Assembly: GCF_019175385.1 (NCBI RefSeq)
Contig: NC_083348.1
Coordinates: 201,001-265,000, forward strand
Direction of reading: 5' to 3'
DNA from: Lycium barbarum
Lineage: Eukaryota > Streptophyta > Magnoliopsida > Solanales > Solanaceae
DNA length: 64,000 bases
Part shown: piece after piece, positions 10,581 to 21,663 of the stretch
Layout of the letters: every line of letters begins with the position of its first letter
How positions within the stretch are numbered: the stretch's first letter is position 1
Made by a program: the position numbers and the translations under genes
Notes under the pieces: generated by a model
Databases searched by the model: none
Told to the model about the DNA's origin: nothing
What the model saw: only the letters and a program-made list of their open reading frames with translations

Positions 10581-13432
10581 CTATCCGGCATAACTAGAGG
10601 TGGATGAATGTTCAGACTCGGTCCGCTCGGAGTCGTCTGACTCGGACCCGAGAGAATGATTGGCTTTCTCCTCCATCCTCTTGACCTCGAGTATCAGGGC
10701 CGGAAGATCCGAAAGGCCGTGCTCGGCTTGCTCGAGGGTGATCCGCCGAGACTTCCACTTCTCATACTCGGCAACAATAGCAGTATGAGCCTCGGCCGCC
10801 TCAACACTTTTGCAGGTTTCTTCCAACGCGGCCTCAGCCTTGGACAGTTTTGCTTCCAGATCAGCCCGGTCGTCCTTAAGGACACTTATCCTACCGGTGG
10901 CTGCCTCTAGCTCGGCCTTGAGGCCGTCGTTGGCAGTAACCACCTCCTCGAGCTCGGCTCTTAGGCCTTCACATATCCGAGACCGCTCCTTGTCTTTCTC
11001 CTCGAACACCCTCCTGCGCTCGTTGAACAAAGCAGCCTCGGACTCGAGCTGCCGGTTCTTCTCGGTCAAGCCCGTTGCATCAGCCTTCACCGAGTCCAGT
11101 TCCCCACGTAGTCGGGAAACCGTGGTCTCGAGCTCATCTAGCCTCGAAGAAAACTGGGCCTTATCCCGGCTAAGGCCGATTTTGTCAGCCTCAAGGCTCC
11201 GGTTATAATCAGTCATAGCCACCAGTTCACTCTTCAAACGATGGTTTTCGTCCTTAGCCGCATCGAGCTCGGGACGGAGGTTGGCCAGCACGGCCGCCCG
11301 GTTCAATTCTTCCTCCTTCTCCTGAAGAAGATGCTGATATTTCTCCGTTTCTCGGCCCTGGGCATCCAGTTGGCCTCGAAGATCGTCTATCTCATATTGG
11401 GCACGGATGAAAGCTTCATTAACCAACACCACACTCTGCAGGTAAAACAAGTCAGAAGACTTAGGCAAAGTAAGGATAAAATCCCTAGATAAACTGTACA
11501 AGGGCGGTTAAGAGTCTTACCCGGTTGCCCGCATGCATACAGGGTTAATGAGGCACTGCCAAGTGACCCCGGTCATTTTGCGCCTGTCCGAGTCAGAGAG
11601 GAGGGGCCGCGAATAGCTGGCTACGCCTACCGGACGCGATAGGAAGCTGCAGTCCTCGGGGACGGTGATTACAGCCGATCTGGTTCTCCTTGGCTCTACG
11701 CTCGGGGCCGGGAAGATATTCACCAAGTCATCCCTGGCACCAGATTCGGAGGTTCGGTTGGCCGACCTCGTGGCCCGAGGAATAAGGAGATAACCAAAGC
11801 CCGCAGCTTCGCCGGTGGCGGGGGGAGTGCTCGAGAACATAACATCTAAATCCACCACCCGCGAAGCCGGGGTAGATGAACTTGGAGCAGCCCCAATGTT
11901 TTCGGCCGAGGCCGGGGGCTCCGCAGTTTTAACAGGCTCATGCTCGGGAGATGAACGAGCACCTATGGGGGCTTCGCTCTCCGGTATTGGGACGGTTCTT
12001 TGATCGGCTCCAGCAGCATCCGCTTCCCCGGACCTCCTTTTTGTTTACAAGGGAGTGTCTTCCGAAGAAGTTTCACCTGAAATGTCGACAAAGTCAAACG
12101 ACCGAAGAGGAACCGGGGAAAGTATTTCTTCCGCACCTGAATGTGGAGCAGGAACCAAGAGACCTTCGCCGATAGAAGGAAGGGGCGGAACAGAGACTGC
12201 TTCCTCCGGTATTGGAGCCACGGAGGGAATGGAGCCGACTCTCCGGACAATGATGTCGGGCTCCGTCTCTTCCCTTGGAGACCGAGCAACGCTTCTTGCT
12301 TTCTTCCTCTTTGGCATCTGCCCCTTTTCGGAGGGCCGTTTTCTTTTTGCAGCGTCGGCAAGAACACGGGAAGAACCCGCTGTGTCAAACTCAGACGCCG
12401 GTGCTGGGGGAGCGGTCCCCGACTCCGGTCTTGGGGCTACCGAGCCCTTAGGCAAACCTGAAAAAATAAGATGTTTGAGAAGGTTGAAGGACAGAACGAA
12501 TAATGGAGGATGCAGCAGAATTGAAGTAGAAGGCTACCGTGGTTCTGGGCGACCCATCGGCCACGCGATAGGTGGGCCCATGTCCGGTCGTCGTAAGGAT
12601 GCTGGTCGAGGAGCACAGTGACCCAGTCACTCAGATTCCGAATGACCGAGGGAACGTACCTATTGGCTGACAAAAGTAAGGAAAAACAGTGAGAAAGCGG
12701 AATCAAAGTTTGACGAAGCAACGCTAAGGCAATTATTCGAGACTTCGGACTTACGCTTGTTATTCCACTTCTCCGGGAAAGGCATATGGTCGGCTGGAAT
12801 AATGTCCTCGGTCTTCACCCGGACGTATCGCTCCAACCATCCTCGGTCTCTGTCTTCATCCATTTTTTAGAAGAAGGGATTCCGGCTGCGCTTGGCCAGC
12901 TTCATTACGCCACCCCGGAACAGCCTCGGGGAGTATAGGCATATCAGGTGGGCTAGTGTGAACTCCTTCTCGGCGTTGTTGGCCAACAGCCGGAGACACG
13001 CTACGACCCTACAAACATTCGGGCCGATCTGAGCCAATGTAATCCCGTAAGTCCGGCACATGTCGAGAATGACCGGATCCATCGGAGGGTCGAGTTTTAG
13101 CGTGAAAGGGTACGTGTAAACGTACAAAAACCCTTCACAATGGTCAGTAACGGATTCATCTGGTCCGGGGGCGAAGACCCGAACTGGACGGGTGTTCCAG
13201 CCGCAATCGGCCCGGACTATATCGAGCTTCTCCTCGGTAATAGATGAGGATACCGCCTCACGTCGAATCCCCTGTCTGAAACGGAGGAAGGCTTTTCGAC
13301 CTCAAGATCTTTGTTGAAGTTGAATTTAGCCGGTATGATATCTGAAGCCGTGGGCACGAATTTAGACGAGGATGCAGGCTCAGCCCCCGGGGACGACACC
13401 GGTGGAGCATCATGGGAAGTGGATTCTGACAT
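10581..13432 (-). pseudogene. Element A antisense aORF (four exons), broken
   Basis: Antisense extra gene of a Tat element. Exons by comparison with element B: 12755-13432, 12538-12666, 11521-12457 and 10581-11435, each with GT/AG ends (donor GTAAGT after exon 1). Exon 1 begins MSESTSHDAPPVSS and carries a conserved domain (YPFTLKLDPP, ILDMCRTYG, LAQIGP, RLLANNAEKEF) that resembles the plant putative-gypsy-type transposon protein family. Exon 3 has a basic nuclear-localisation-like stretch (KRKRPSEKGQMPKRKKAR). Exon 4 is a long, open coiled coil ending in an acidic Ser/Glu tail. Damage: a frameshift near 13247, a stop near 12867, TAA near 12045 and another frameshift in exon 3. The true molecular role is unknown. 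Confidence 0.8.
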
Positions 13433-13546
13433 CTTGGAAATAGGAAAGAAAGGAGGTTCAAGAGAGGAATCCAGGAAGAACGAAGGAATTGGTGGTTCGA
13501 GGAGAGGCAAAGTATGAAACAGCGACACTCGAGCAAAGAATATTTG

Positions 13547-14055
13547 ACAGAAATGGTGACAAAGTTGGGTTCTTTTTCACGTAGTATGAAGCAATGAATC
13601 AATAAGCAGATCAAATGTGGAGTTAATTGTGTGTGGTACAAGGAGAAAGAACGCAGAGATGGAGTGGAGTTGAAGAAGAACAGATCGTGAAAATGATAAA
13701 ATGAAGGGGTAAAGGGCCATATATAGGCATAGAAGAGGAACGGTTACCGAGGACGACCAATCAGACGGCGCCATGTGTCCCCATCATTAATGTGAAGCGA
13801 CTCGAAACGACGTACAAAAGGTGGTTGGCAGAAGCAGACCACCCGGGGCGAGACACACGGCCGACAAAAGGGGAAGCATTATGCAACCGTTCCCGCCAAA
13901 ATGAGAAGATAACGACGAGCTAACGGAACCGCTGGTCTCAGAAGTTATCCACTCCCCGTTACTCCGATAGATCAGAGATCCGGGAAGTGTGGGACTATTT
14001 GTATACGGTGAAAATCGGATATAAGGCAAACCGGTGGAACGAGGTACCGGAGAAA
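13547..14055 (-). repeat. aORF promoter region and LTR edge, inverted-repeat arm 2
   Basis: Partner of 9711-10224. It contains the aORF 5' leader and promoter, TATA-like tatatag at about 13719-13726 (- strand), a CCAAT motif near 13759, the polypurine region and the first 56 bp of the 3' LTR. Its right half recurs at 34038-34450. Confidence 0.9.
13719..13726 (-). promoter_or_regulatory. TATA box of the element A aORF
   Basis: On the - strand this reads CTATATATGGCCC followed by the TTTACCCCTTCAT leader, matching TATATAAGG at 21401 in element B. It lies about 290 bp upstream of the aORF start codon. Confidence 0.6.
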
Positions 14056-14723
14056 GGAATGAGAATGTGTCGGATACTATTCGCCTTTGATTGGGGTAAT
14101 GCTTGGGCCGGGGCTGAGCGAGGGCACCGACTGATCTGCCTTCTGCGTCGTTGAAACGGCCAAGCCCGGTGACCCGAGCATTCATGGTCGTTGGTCCGTA
14201 TAGCTATTGGTCCGAGTAGCCGTTGGTCCGTGCGGCCGTTGCACGCGGGTCACACGCCAGTAACGTCCTGTCATGGTCAACTACCCACCATGCGTGTGTA
14301 AGACGGCTCCGTCAGTCCAATCCCACCAAATCCGTGCAGAGCTGTCCTTGTTACTATTATTCTATTAGTTCAAATCATAAGACCCATGGAGGTCACACTA
14401 TAAATAGAGCACATCCCCCTCCTTTGTAAGGGTTGGTTCCTTCATTTACCAAGAACATTCGTAATAAAATAGTTCATGCATACAATCTCTCTTTTAATAT
14501 CTGATTCGGCCAAGGCCACTTGTTTGCATTTATATTGTGTCTATTCCATCAAGTATCTCACATTGTTTATAAACGTTTGTATTCACAAAAAATCGCCATC
14601 ATTATCCATTTTGTTGAAGAACTCTCACATATACGTTTTCTCCATCTAACATGCATCAAGATCAAAGCACATATCTTATACCCATTTACAAATTTAATTG
14701 ATTATCCGATTTTGGGGTAAACA
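14000..14723 (+). repeat. 3' LTR of element A
   Basis: Begins TGTATACGG after a purine-rich tract (gatccgggaagtgtggga), ends GGGGTAAACA, and is followed by TSD ATTCT. It carries private changes against both 2796-3521 and 34395-35120, for example a 2-bp loss upstream of the TATA box (cataagacc versus catatgagacc). Confidence 0.95.
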
Positions 14724-14728
14724 ATTCT

Positions 14729-15428
14729 ATATTAGTTAATCCGTCGTGTCCGTTGTTATAATAAAGGACACTTATAAATATCTACTTGCTTATATTTCAA
14801 AAATTAAATACACCACTTAATTTTTTTTTTTCACTTTCTCCTAATTTCTCTCGCATGTACACAGAGACTAGCTTTTTTTTTTTTAATTATAAAAACATGA
14901 ATATAAATGTTGGTTAACTAAATTATCCTTTAAATAGTGAACGATTTTTATGTCTTTTAAGTTCAATTAATTGTGATAAAGACTTGCAAAGTGCGTATAA
15001 CAAGGATTATAAACGCATTAGTATGTTTTCAATTCTTTTTAACTGCGAACTCATTTAGTTTTCATTTTACAAGTATATTTCCTTTGTTGCTTTAATTTGT
15101 CATGCATTTGTTTTTTTAATCAATAATTAATTGTTGCTTTTACTTGGAAAGTTGGAGATATTCTTATTTTGAATAGTTGTTTCTAGAGAAAAGCCGAGGT
15201 CTAGTTAGATATTTATTTTTATGCTTTTCAGTTGAGTAATGTCATGACTCATGAGAGGCTCTTTCTGAATAGTTATCGATACATTTTTTGCATTGATGTT
15301 ATACAGATTAGAAAAATATCCTAAATTTTTGTTTCTTCGGTGGTTTTGCTACTATACGAAAATAATTGAGCCATTAGTGCTGAAATACGGAGGAAAATTT
15401 TTGTTTCTTCGGTGGTTTTGCTACTATT
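14729..15428. other. Non-genic flank shared with 35126-41955
   Basis: AT-rich sequence without a gene, present again in unit 2. Unit 2 carries about 205 bp more after aaggatt (35396-35604) and the copia C insertion at TAATT. At 15396-15428 a copy of the upstream 15325-15355 word (tttttgtttcttcggtgg) fills a deletion junction. Confidence 0.75.
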
Positions 15429-17137
15429 CTACTCTTTATGATTTATGAAATTCTGTTTTATAAATTTTAGGGTAGACATTTATTATTAGATGATCTCAAA
15501 GTATATTCTATTTGTGCGCCATAAAATTAATTAGTTGGTATATAATGTGGTAGCGTGCACGAATATGTGGAATAATATTTTCAAGTAGTAAGACATGATT
15601 TAGGCTTACATTAATACTTGAAAGTTATTCTTGAGATCATAATAATAATATGTATATATTATTTTGGGTTAAACAATTAGATGATTTACCTTGGAAAAGA
15701 ATTGTAAAAATTTTATTTTTGAATATATGTCAAATTTTTGAAATCTATCTAGAACTATTATTTAAGATGAAGAAGAATGAAACAACTTCTTTGATTCCTA
15801 GACAGTCACTATCTTTGGGGTTAAATGTTCATAGACAGAGTATTACATCATATTTACAGCAAGTGATCAGTGATGGACGGAAGTTGAATTTGTCTGACAA
15901 AATTGAGGCGGCAATTAAAAGTGAAATGAACAATAGGCATTTTGTTCCATACTTATGTTAAGGATACTATCTCAATTAAGTATAATGATAGTGGGTAATA
16001 TTTTTTTTATCCGTTCCAAATGTGTCCCGTGTGAAGGGTATATTGACCATGTAGAATGGAAAATATATCAAGAAATTTTTAAGCAATATTTGGTGACTCT
16101 CTAACAAGTTTCTGCCTCACTTTATCCGAGTAATACAAGAATTTCCTTGAATCTATTTGATAAAATAGAAAGGTTGAATTATAGTTCGCAGAACCATAAA
16201 AAAAAATGATGGCCTCATGCCCTAGTTGACAGAACCATAAAAAGAAATGATGGCCTAAAAGCTTTTAGCAATTGATTTAATTGTTCCAATTTGACAAGTT
16301 GTTGTTTTTACATTTGAAACTAGAAAACTCTATCACGTCATTCTTGCATATCACCTTGCAAATGAAATTAATCACAAGATAAGACACTTCAAAGAAATTG
16401 TTAAAACCACAAGCCACGTTTGGTAGTAAGAAATTTGTTTTTTGTTGTACTTTGTATTGTATTATTGCAGGATAACTGAAGTGGCTTGATGGAAATAAAA
16501 GTTTGGTGTTTTGTGATGCTTTCTGAAGAAAAAAAAAATGTTTGGCACCAGTTAAGAATGATTACTTAGCATGAAGTTTGGTTAATAATATTCTAACGTC
16601 AAAATGTTTAAGGGCATTTTCTTATATGCATGCTGACTTAGAATCATTAGTGTACATTTTGATTTGATGCTATGGAGAGAAATTCTTTATATGCCCTTTA
16701 ATTTTGAGTTGCCTAAGAACAGAGTACTTAATTATTTAAAATTTGGGGGCTTCCTGACTTATGATAAAGTCAATATTAGACTGAGTGTTTAATTTGGAAT
16801 AACAAGAAATATGAAAAATAATGGCATTCTTGTATATTACGCCAAACGAACAAAATCTTTAGTGGATTTTTAATATGGTGGTCATTGAGATTAACTAGTA
16901 CCAAATTGATAATTTGTTATATACTTGTTCAGAAAAGTTATGTTCTTTCATGAAAGGGTGTCACTAGAAATGTCGTGACTTTTCATGAAAATATGTGTCT
17001 ATTGAAATACAATTAATTGTATTGACATGGATGTTGTTGAAAGGCTACCCATTGTCTATTGTTTGATAAATATGACGTTCAATTGATCATTGATAAAATG
17101 AATGTCTTGTTAATAAGTTCTTGTTTTCCTATAAAAC

Positions 17138-17381
17138 TTGTGGGGAGAGCTATCCTTATGATTACCAAAATACTCAATCGAGTGCCTATAGAAAACACAA
17201 TTTATTCCATATGAAAAATGGAAAGCCCAACTTGAATTACTGCAAAGTGTGGGGGTGTTTGGCTAAAGTGCAAGTTCCTAGACCTAATAGGGTAAAAATT
17301 GGACTGAAAACTATTAATTGTGTTTTCGTAGGATATGCCACCAATAGTAAAGGATATTGGTTTCTGGTTCACAAATCATAA
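17138..17381 (+). pseudogene. Copia integrase C-terminal fragment (P1)
   Basis: Encodes KVWGCLAKVQVPRPNRVKIG and CVFVGYATNSKGYWFLVHKS, closely matching the integrase C-terminal segment of copia element C (KVWGCLAKVQVPKPKRVKIG). Only this end of the domain is present. The catalytic core and reverse transcriptase are missing or unrecognisable. An unrelated-looking repeat-rich stretch follows the stop. Confidence 0.8.
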
Positions 17382-17961
17382 ACCTTCAATAGAATCAGAA
17401 GATGTTGACTTATTGACAATATTGTATTATGTCAACCCCACAATATATGTCCTTTGTGGTATTGACATGGTATGCCTTTGGTGGTATTGATATGTTTGTT
17501 AGTGAAATATTCACATAAGTAGTTCCGTCTTGGTAAGGACTAGTTGTTCGAACTACTAATTTGATGAGATTGATCGTATGTCTTTCATTATAGGTCTTGT
17601 TCATTAATTTCGTGAACGGATGTCACTTGAAAGGTTGTGAATTTTCATGATAAAATGTATATGTTGAGAGACAACTCTTTGAAAAGACAAGATGGTTCAT
17701 TGAATATAGAAATTCATTGGTTTATAAATCGAAGAACCAATTGATGATAATGATAAAAATCAGCAATAGGTTAGATTTTCACATCGGTGAATGTGCTATT
17801 AGTTGGATATTTGAAGAAGTAGACTTAAAAGAAGTGGAATGGTTGAGAATTTTTTATTTTTTTTTAAAGGTTGTGGCCACAACTGATGTCAACATCCACG
17901 GGTATCATGATGTCATTTTAAGTGTAGTCAGCAGTCTGCGATATATCCTATTTTATAAGTT

Positions 17962-18500
17962 TATTTTGCGTTATAATAAATATCCCACAGTTATTGAGGG
18001 CAATAATGATGCAAATTGAATCACTGGGTCAACCGAAATAAAATCCACAAGTGGATATGTTGTTACTATTGATGGAGGAGCGGTGTCTTGGAAATTGTCC
18101 AAACAAACTTGGATCGCCTGCTCCATAATGTAGTCTAAGTTCATAACTTTAGACATGATCGGTGAATAAGTTGAATAGCTACAATTTTTTTTTTTTTTTG
18201 AAAGATATTCCATTCTGGCCCAAATCATTGGTACCAATATGCATACATCATGATAGCCAAGCAACAATAGGAAGGGCATGGAACATCATGTATAACGGGA
18301 AATCTCGTCGCATGCGATGGAGACACAATATTGTTCGAAAACTAATCTCTAGTGGAGTTATCACTATTGACTATGTAAAGTCTAGAGATAACGTCGCGGA
18401 TCCGCTTACAAAAGGCTTAACTAGAGAGGTAGTTGAAAGATCATCGAAGGCAATGGGTTTAAGGCTTAGGACAAGTCAGCATGGCGGTAACTCTACCTAA
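17962..18500 (+). pseudogene. Copia RNase H remnant (P1)
   Basis: Pieces of the copia RNase H in order: VIEGNNDAN then a stop, STSGYVVTIDGGAVSWKLSK, then CIHHDSQATIGRA, and the end [20 protein letters not shown]. The same blocks occur intact in element C ([24 protein letters not shown]). Stops and a T-rich insertion near 18185 break the frame. P2 lacks everything after about 47126. Confidence 0.85.
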
Positions 18501-19081
18501 CAGACTGGAGATCCCAAGAGCGAGGTTCAAAGAGATCAAACAAAGTTATGAATGACTGTTCAACATTGTCAAATAACTCAATCCATTCTCGTGATGAAGA
18601 CAATGTTCAGGAACAAGGGTACAACATTAAGGCTTTTTAACGAGTTAATAGAGCTTAAGTTGTTTAATAATTTCTAAGTATGGTAGGTATGACCAAATAC
18701 TGTATATCTACGTGATGAGACGTTTTAGGAATCACCTATGTGAGTGTGAAGTGTAAGCCGCTTCAAAGAGAATGATACAAAAGCCCATTCTCTATGCACT
18801 TACGAAACCAGGCGGTGTTCATGGCTGAACGAACACAACCGTGGGAACCATAGATAGTAAAGGGTTGATTGTGTGACATGTGATTTTCTAGGTATACACT
18901 AAAGCTCGACAGTTCAAAGATATCAAATCTACTGATTGACCGAGTATATCCGACATATGTTCACTACGGAAAGTTCAAAGGAAAAGCTACTTATCCAGAT
19001 GCAATTAATCTTCACTTGTAAATCACATACTTATCCGTATATTTCTTGATCATAGAGCCATTCTCCATTCATGTGGGGGAT

Positions 19082-19518
19082 TGTTAGGATTTTCTTGAAT
19101 AGGTGTGAATGGGAAAAGAATAGTTGTGGCTTTTCTTATAAGGCACAATGACACCGGTTCATACTATCCTTTGTTGGCTATAATACTTAGTCATTCTATC
19201 AGATTTTTACTTACGAAAATTCTGATTGCCTTCTTCTTTCTTCTTGCACAATAAAAATTCTAGTGTGATTTACAACCTTCGAGTGGTTCGCCGTTCACCA
19301 GGGTTTATGGTACCGTTACGCTGGTGAGTTAATTCGTTCTATCCTGGGAGGATATATTCCGTAACCTCGGGTACTTGAGGGGAATAATTTCCTTAAGAAA
19401 ACACTGTGAATTCAGTGGGCTCGAATTTATTTTCCTTTCTTTTCAGATTCCGCATTAGATTGTTTCCTCTCTTTGTAGATTATGTTTTAGATTATTTTTT
19501 GAATACAGATTGACAACA
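19082..19518 (+). repeat. 3' LTR of copia relic P1
   Basis: Starts TGTTAGGATTTTC directly after the purine tract and ends TTGACAACA. The 437 bp match 47259-47695 and the 5' LTR at 42569-43008. GTTTT follows at 19519-19523, the same duplication seen around P2. Confidence 0.9.
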
Positions 19519-19523
19519 GTTTT

Positions 19524-20425
19524 TCATTATGTTTGATATTTAAGTGATAATAAAAAAAATAAGGGACCTACTATCTTTATATATCTTTCTAAAATCAGTG
19601 GTAGATTTGTCTATCTCTTTTATTGAATTTCACACTAGAATGAAGGTGGAGAAGATAAAAGTCCTCATGCTTTTTAGGACAAGTATAGCGTGACAAACTA
19701 TATCTCAAGTAAGGAAACAAGTACGTACATGCCTGCTACTATTAATTTGCGTGAGAGAAAATTGGCGTTTATGAAGTTAAATTTGTACTTATTTAATTTC
19801 TATTTCATAGCTTAACAAACTACGGTTTTTTAAATATTGATGCAGTTACGATTTTTATACCCTTAGCTGTTTTATTAATTTTGATAAGAAGATACTGGAA
19901 AAAGACACAACTGGAATAATACACATTATGATTAAAAAATTATATCCTATTAGGAACTTAACTCAGGGTACTTACATTAAGATAAAACATTGTAGTTGAT
20001 CAGGAACTTGACTCACGGTAATCCTATTAAGAACCTAATTCACCGTAATAAATTCTTAATATAAACCCACAATCTTTTCCAATGATTAATCTCCTTATCA
20101 GACATATAAACACGTGGCTTTAGATGAATAACCAAAGCTTGGAATTGGCAATTACGCGGCCTGTGTGTCGAGCTCTAATATTGGCATCTAAGGTTGGTTA
20201 TGTTTTGTTTTCAATTTTATCTTCTGCTTAAAGTTCTAGCTTTCATGTAAAACTTCTTTGTCTTTTTCCCTTTCAGTGTGGAAATAACACAAGATTGGTA
20301 GAAGAAATAACAATCTGCCTTTAAATCATGTTTTCGGATAATTCTTGAATTAGATGGAATTCGGTCAGGTAACTCAGTAATTATATATCTACCTTAAGTA
20401 AATTAATCATGCATTTTTGCAGGTT
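19524..20425. other. Non-genic flank between P and B (unit 1)
   Basis: AT-rich. No gene is recognised and no frame longer than background is open. It is repeated almost unchanged at 47701-48601 in unit 2, which supports the segmental duplication. Confidence 0.75.
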
Positions 20426-20430
20426 CATAC
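20426..20430 (-). repeat. Target-site duplication CATAC, left side of element B
   Basis: CATAC precedes TGTTTACCCC. There is no matching CATAC at 32104, because the far side of element B continues into another internal segment. The matching copy is next to the solo LTR of unit 2 at 49302-49306. Confidence 0.8.
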
Positions 20431-21125
20431 TGTTTACCCCGAATTTGGAAAATCAATTGAATTTGTATGCGGGTATAGGATATGTGCTTGGATCTTGATG
20501 TATGTTTGATAGTGGAAAATAAGTGTGTGAGTATTTAGTAATAAAACGGCTAATAACGATAATTTGCTTGATTAGCTATGGACATGAACGTTTAGAAGCT
20601 ATGTTCAATACTTAATGGAAGAAGCACAATATAAATGGAAACAAATGGCCTTGGCCGGATCAGATATTGAGAGAGAGAGATTGTGTATATGAACTCTTTT
20701 ATTATAAATGTTCTTGGAAAGTAAAGGAGTCAACCCTTACAAAGGAGGGGGATGTGCTCTATTTATAGTGGTGCCTCTTCCCATGCAAATGATTAGAATA
20801 ATAATAAAAAAAAGGACAGCTCTGAGCAGATTTGGTGGGATTAGGTTAGCCGTACGATCTGACACACGCATTGTTGGTGGTTGACCATGGCAGGACGCTA
20901 CTGGTGTTGGCCCGTGTGCAACGACCATATCCGGACCAACGGCCCGGATACTCGGGGTAACGACCTCGACTGATCTGGTGACGAAGAAGCCGGGCCAAAT
21001 CACGCCTCCGCTTAGCTCCGGTCCAAGCGTTTCCCCGGTTCAGAACTTATGTACGCTCTCGTCCTCTTCTTCCTTCGGTTCTTCGTTTATCCGGTTTGAC
21101 TCATATCCGGTTTTTACCGTATACA
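20431..21125 (-). repeat. 3' LTR of element B
   Basis: 695 bp, on the + strand TGTTTACCCC to CCGTATACA. The purine tract on the - strand (aaagtgcgggggctatc) abuts its start. TATTTATA at 20760-20767 is the TATA box on the - strand. Confidence 0.95.
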
Positions 21126-21347
21126 GATAGCCCCCGCACTTTCCGGACCAACGATCTATCGGAGTAGCGGGAAATGGATGAACCATGAGACCGGTGACTC
21201 CATTGGCTCGTCGTTATCTTCTCATTTTGGCGGGAACGGGTGCGTCACGTTCCCCCTTTCTCGGCCACATGTCACATCTCGAATGGCCGGTTCTGACAAC
21301 CGCCGCACGCACGTCGCTTCGAGTCGTTTCTCATTAATTATGGGGGA

Positions 21348-21355
21348 CACGTGGC
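21348..21355 (+). promoter_or_regulatory. G-box in the aORF promoter of element B
   Basis: CACGTGGC sits inside the near-palindrome GGGGGACACGTGGCGTCCCC, about 50 bp upstream of the TATA box. The A-family promoter has CACGTGGCGCC at the equivalent place (9991-10001 in the inverted copy). G-boxes bind plant bZIP/bHLH factors; use here is inference. Confidence 0.45.
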
Positions 21356-21400
21356 GTCCCCCGGTTGGCTGGGGAATCGTAACCGCCACAGTCCAACGCC

Positions 21401-21409
21401 TATATAAGG
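21401..21409 (+). promoter_or_regulatory. TATA box of the element B aORF
   Basis: TATATAAGG, about 255 bp upstream of the aORF start codon, with a pyrimidine-rich leader (TCTTTACCCTTTCACTCC) after it. It is conserved at 32379-32387 and, for the A family, at 10041 and about 13726. Confidence 0.65.
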
Positions 21410-21663
21410 CTCTTTACCCTTTCACTCCAACACTTTCACGCTCTATTTCTTCTTCATTCTTCACTGCATTTCCTCATCCTTATCATCTTGAATTGTCTTC
21501 TACAACCAATCTGAGGCTGATTTATTGCAGGGGCAACTTCGCCACCATTTCTGCTAACTGTTTTTGTTGAGCGTTGCTTTGCACTTTGTCACTCCTCGAA
21601 TTACCAGTTTCCTCAATCTTCTTAAGCTCCTCTTCTGAATCTTTATTCTTTTATATTTTCGAA

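Larger units (their letters stand above)
2796..14723 (+). mobile_element. Element A: full-length Ty3/gypsy retrotransposon, Tat lineage, decayed
   Basis: The 11.9 kb element is bounded by LTRs of 726 and 724 bp that begin TGTATA and end GGGGTAAACA, with TSD ATTCT on both sides. Order: 5' LTR, primer site, gag, protease, UAG, reverse transcriptase, RNase H, a second archaeal-type RNase H, integrase, a repeat-bearing spacer, an antisense multi-exon aORF, 3' LTR. The second RNase H and the extra antisense gene before the 3' LTR are known hallmarks of the plant Tat lineage. gag and pol carry several stops and frameshifts and a deletion before integrase, so the copy is not autonomous. The 3' LTR differs from the 5' LTR by scattered substitutions and a small indel upstream of the TATA box. 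Confidence 0.95.
15429..19518 (+). mobile_element. Copia relic P1, 5' end deleted
   Basis: Truncated copy of the element complete at 42569-47695. It lacks the 5' LTR and leader (deleted with the neighbouring MITE) but keeps an integrase fragment, RNase H fragments, the polypurine tract (catgtggggga) and the 3' LTR. Unlike P2 it retains the RNase H C-terminus, 18220-18955. Most internal sequence is non-coding. Confidence 0.8.
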
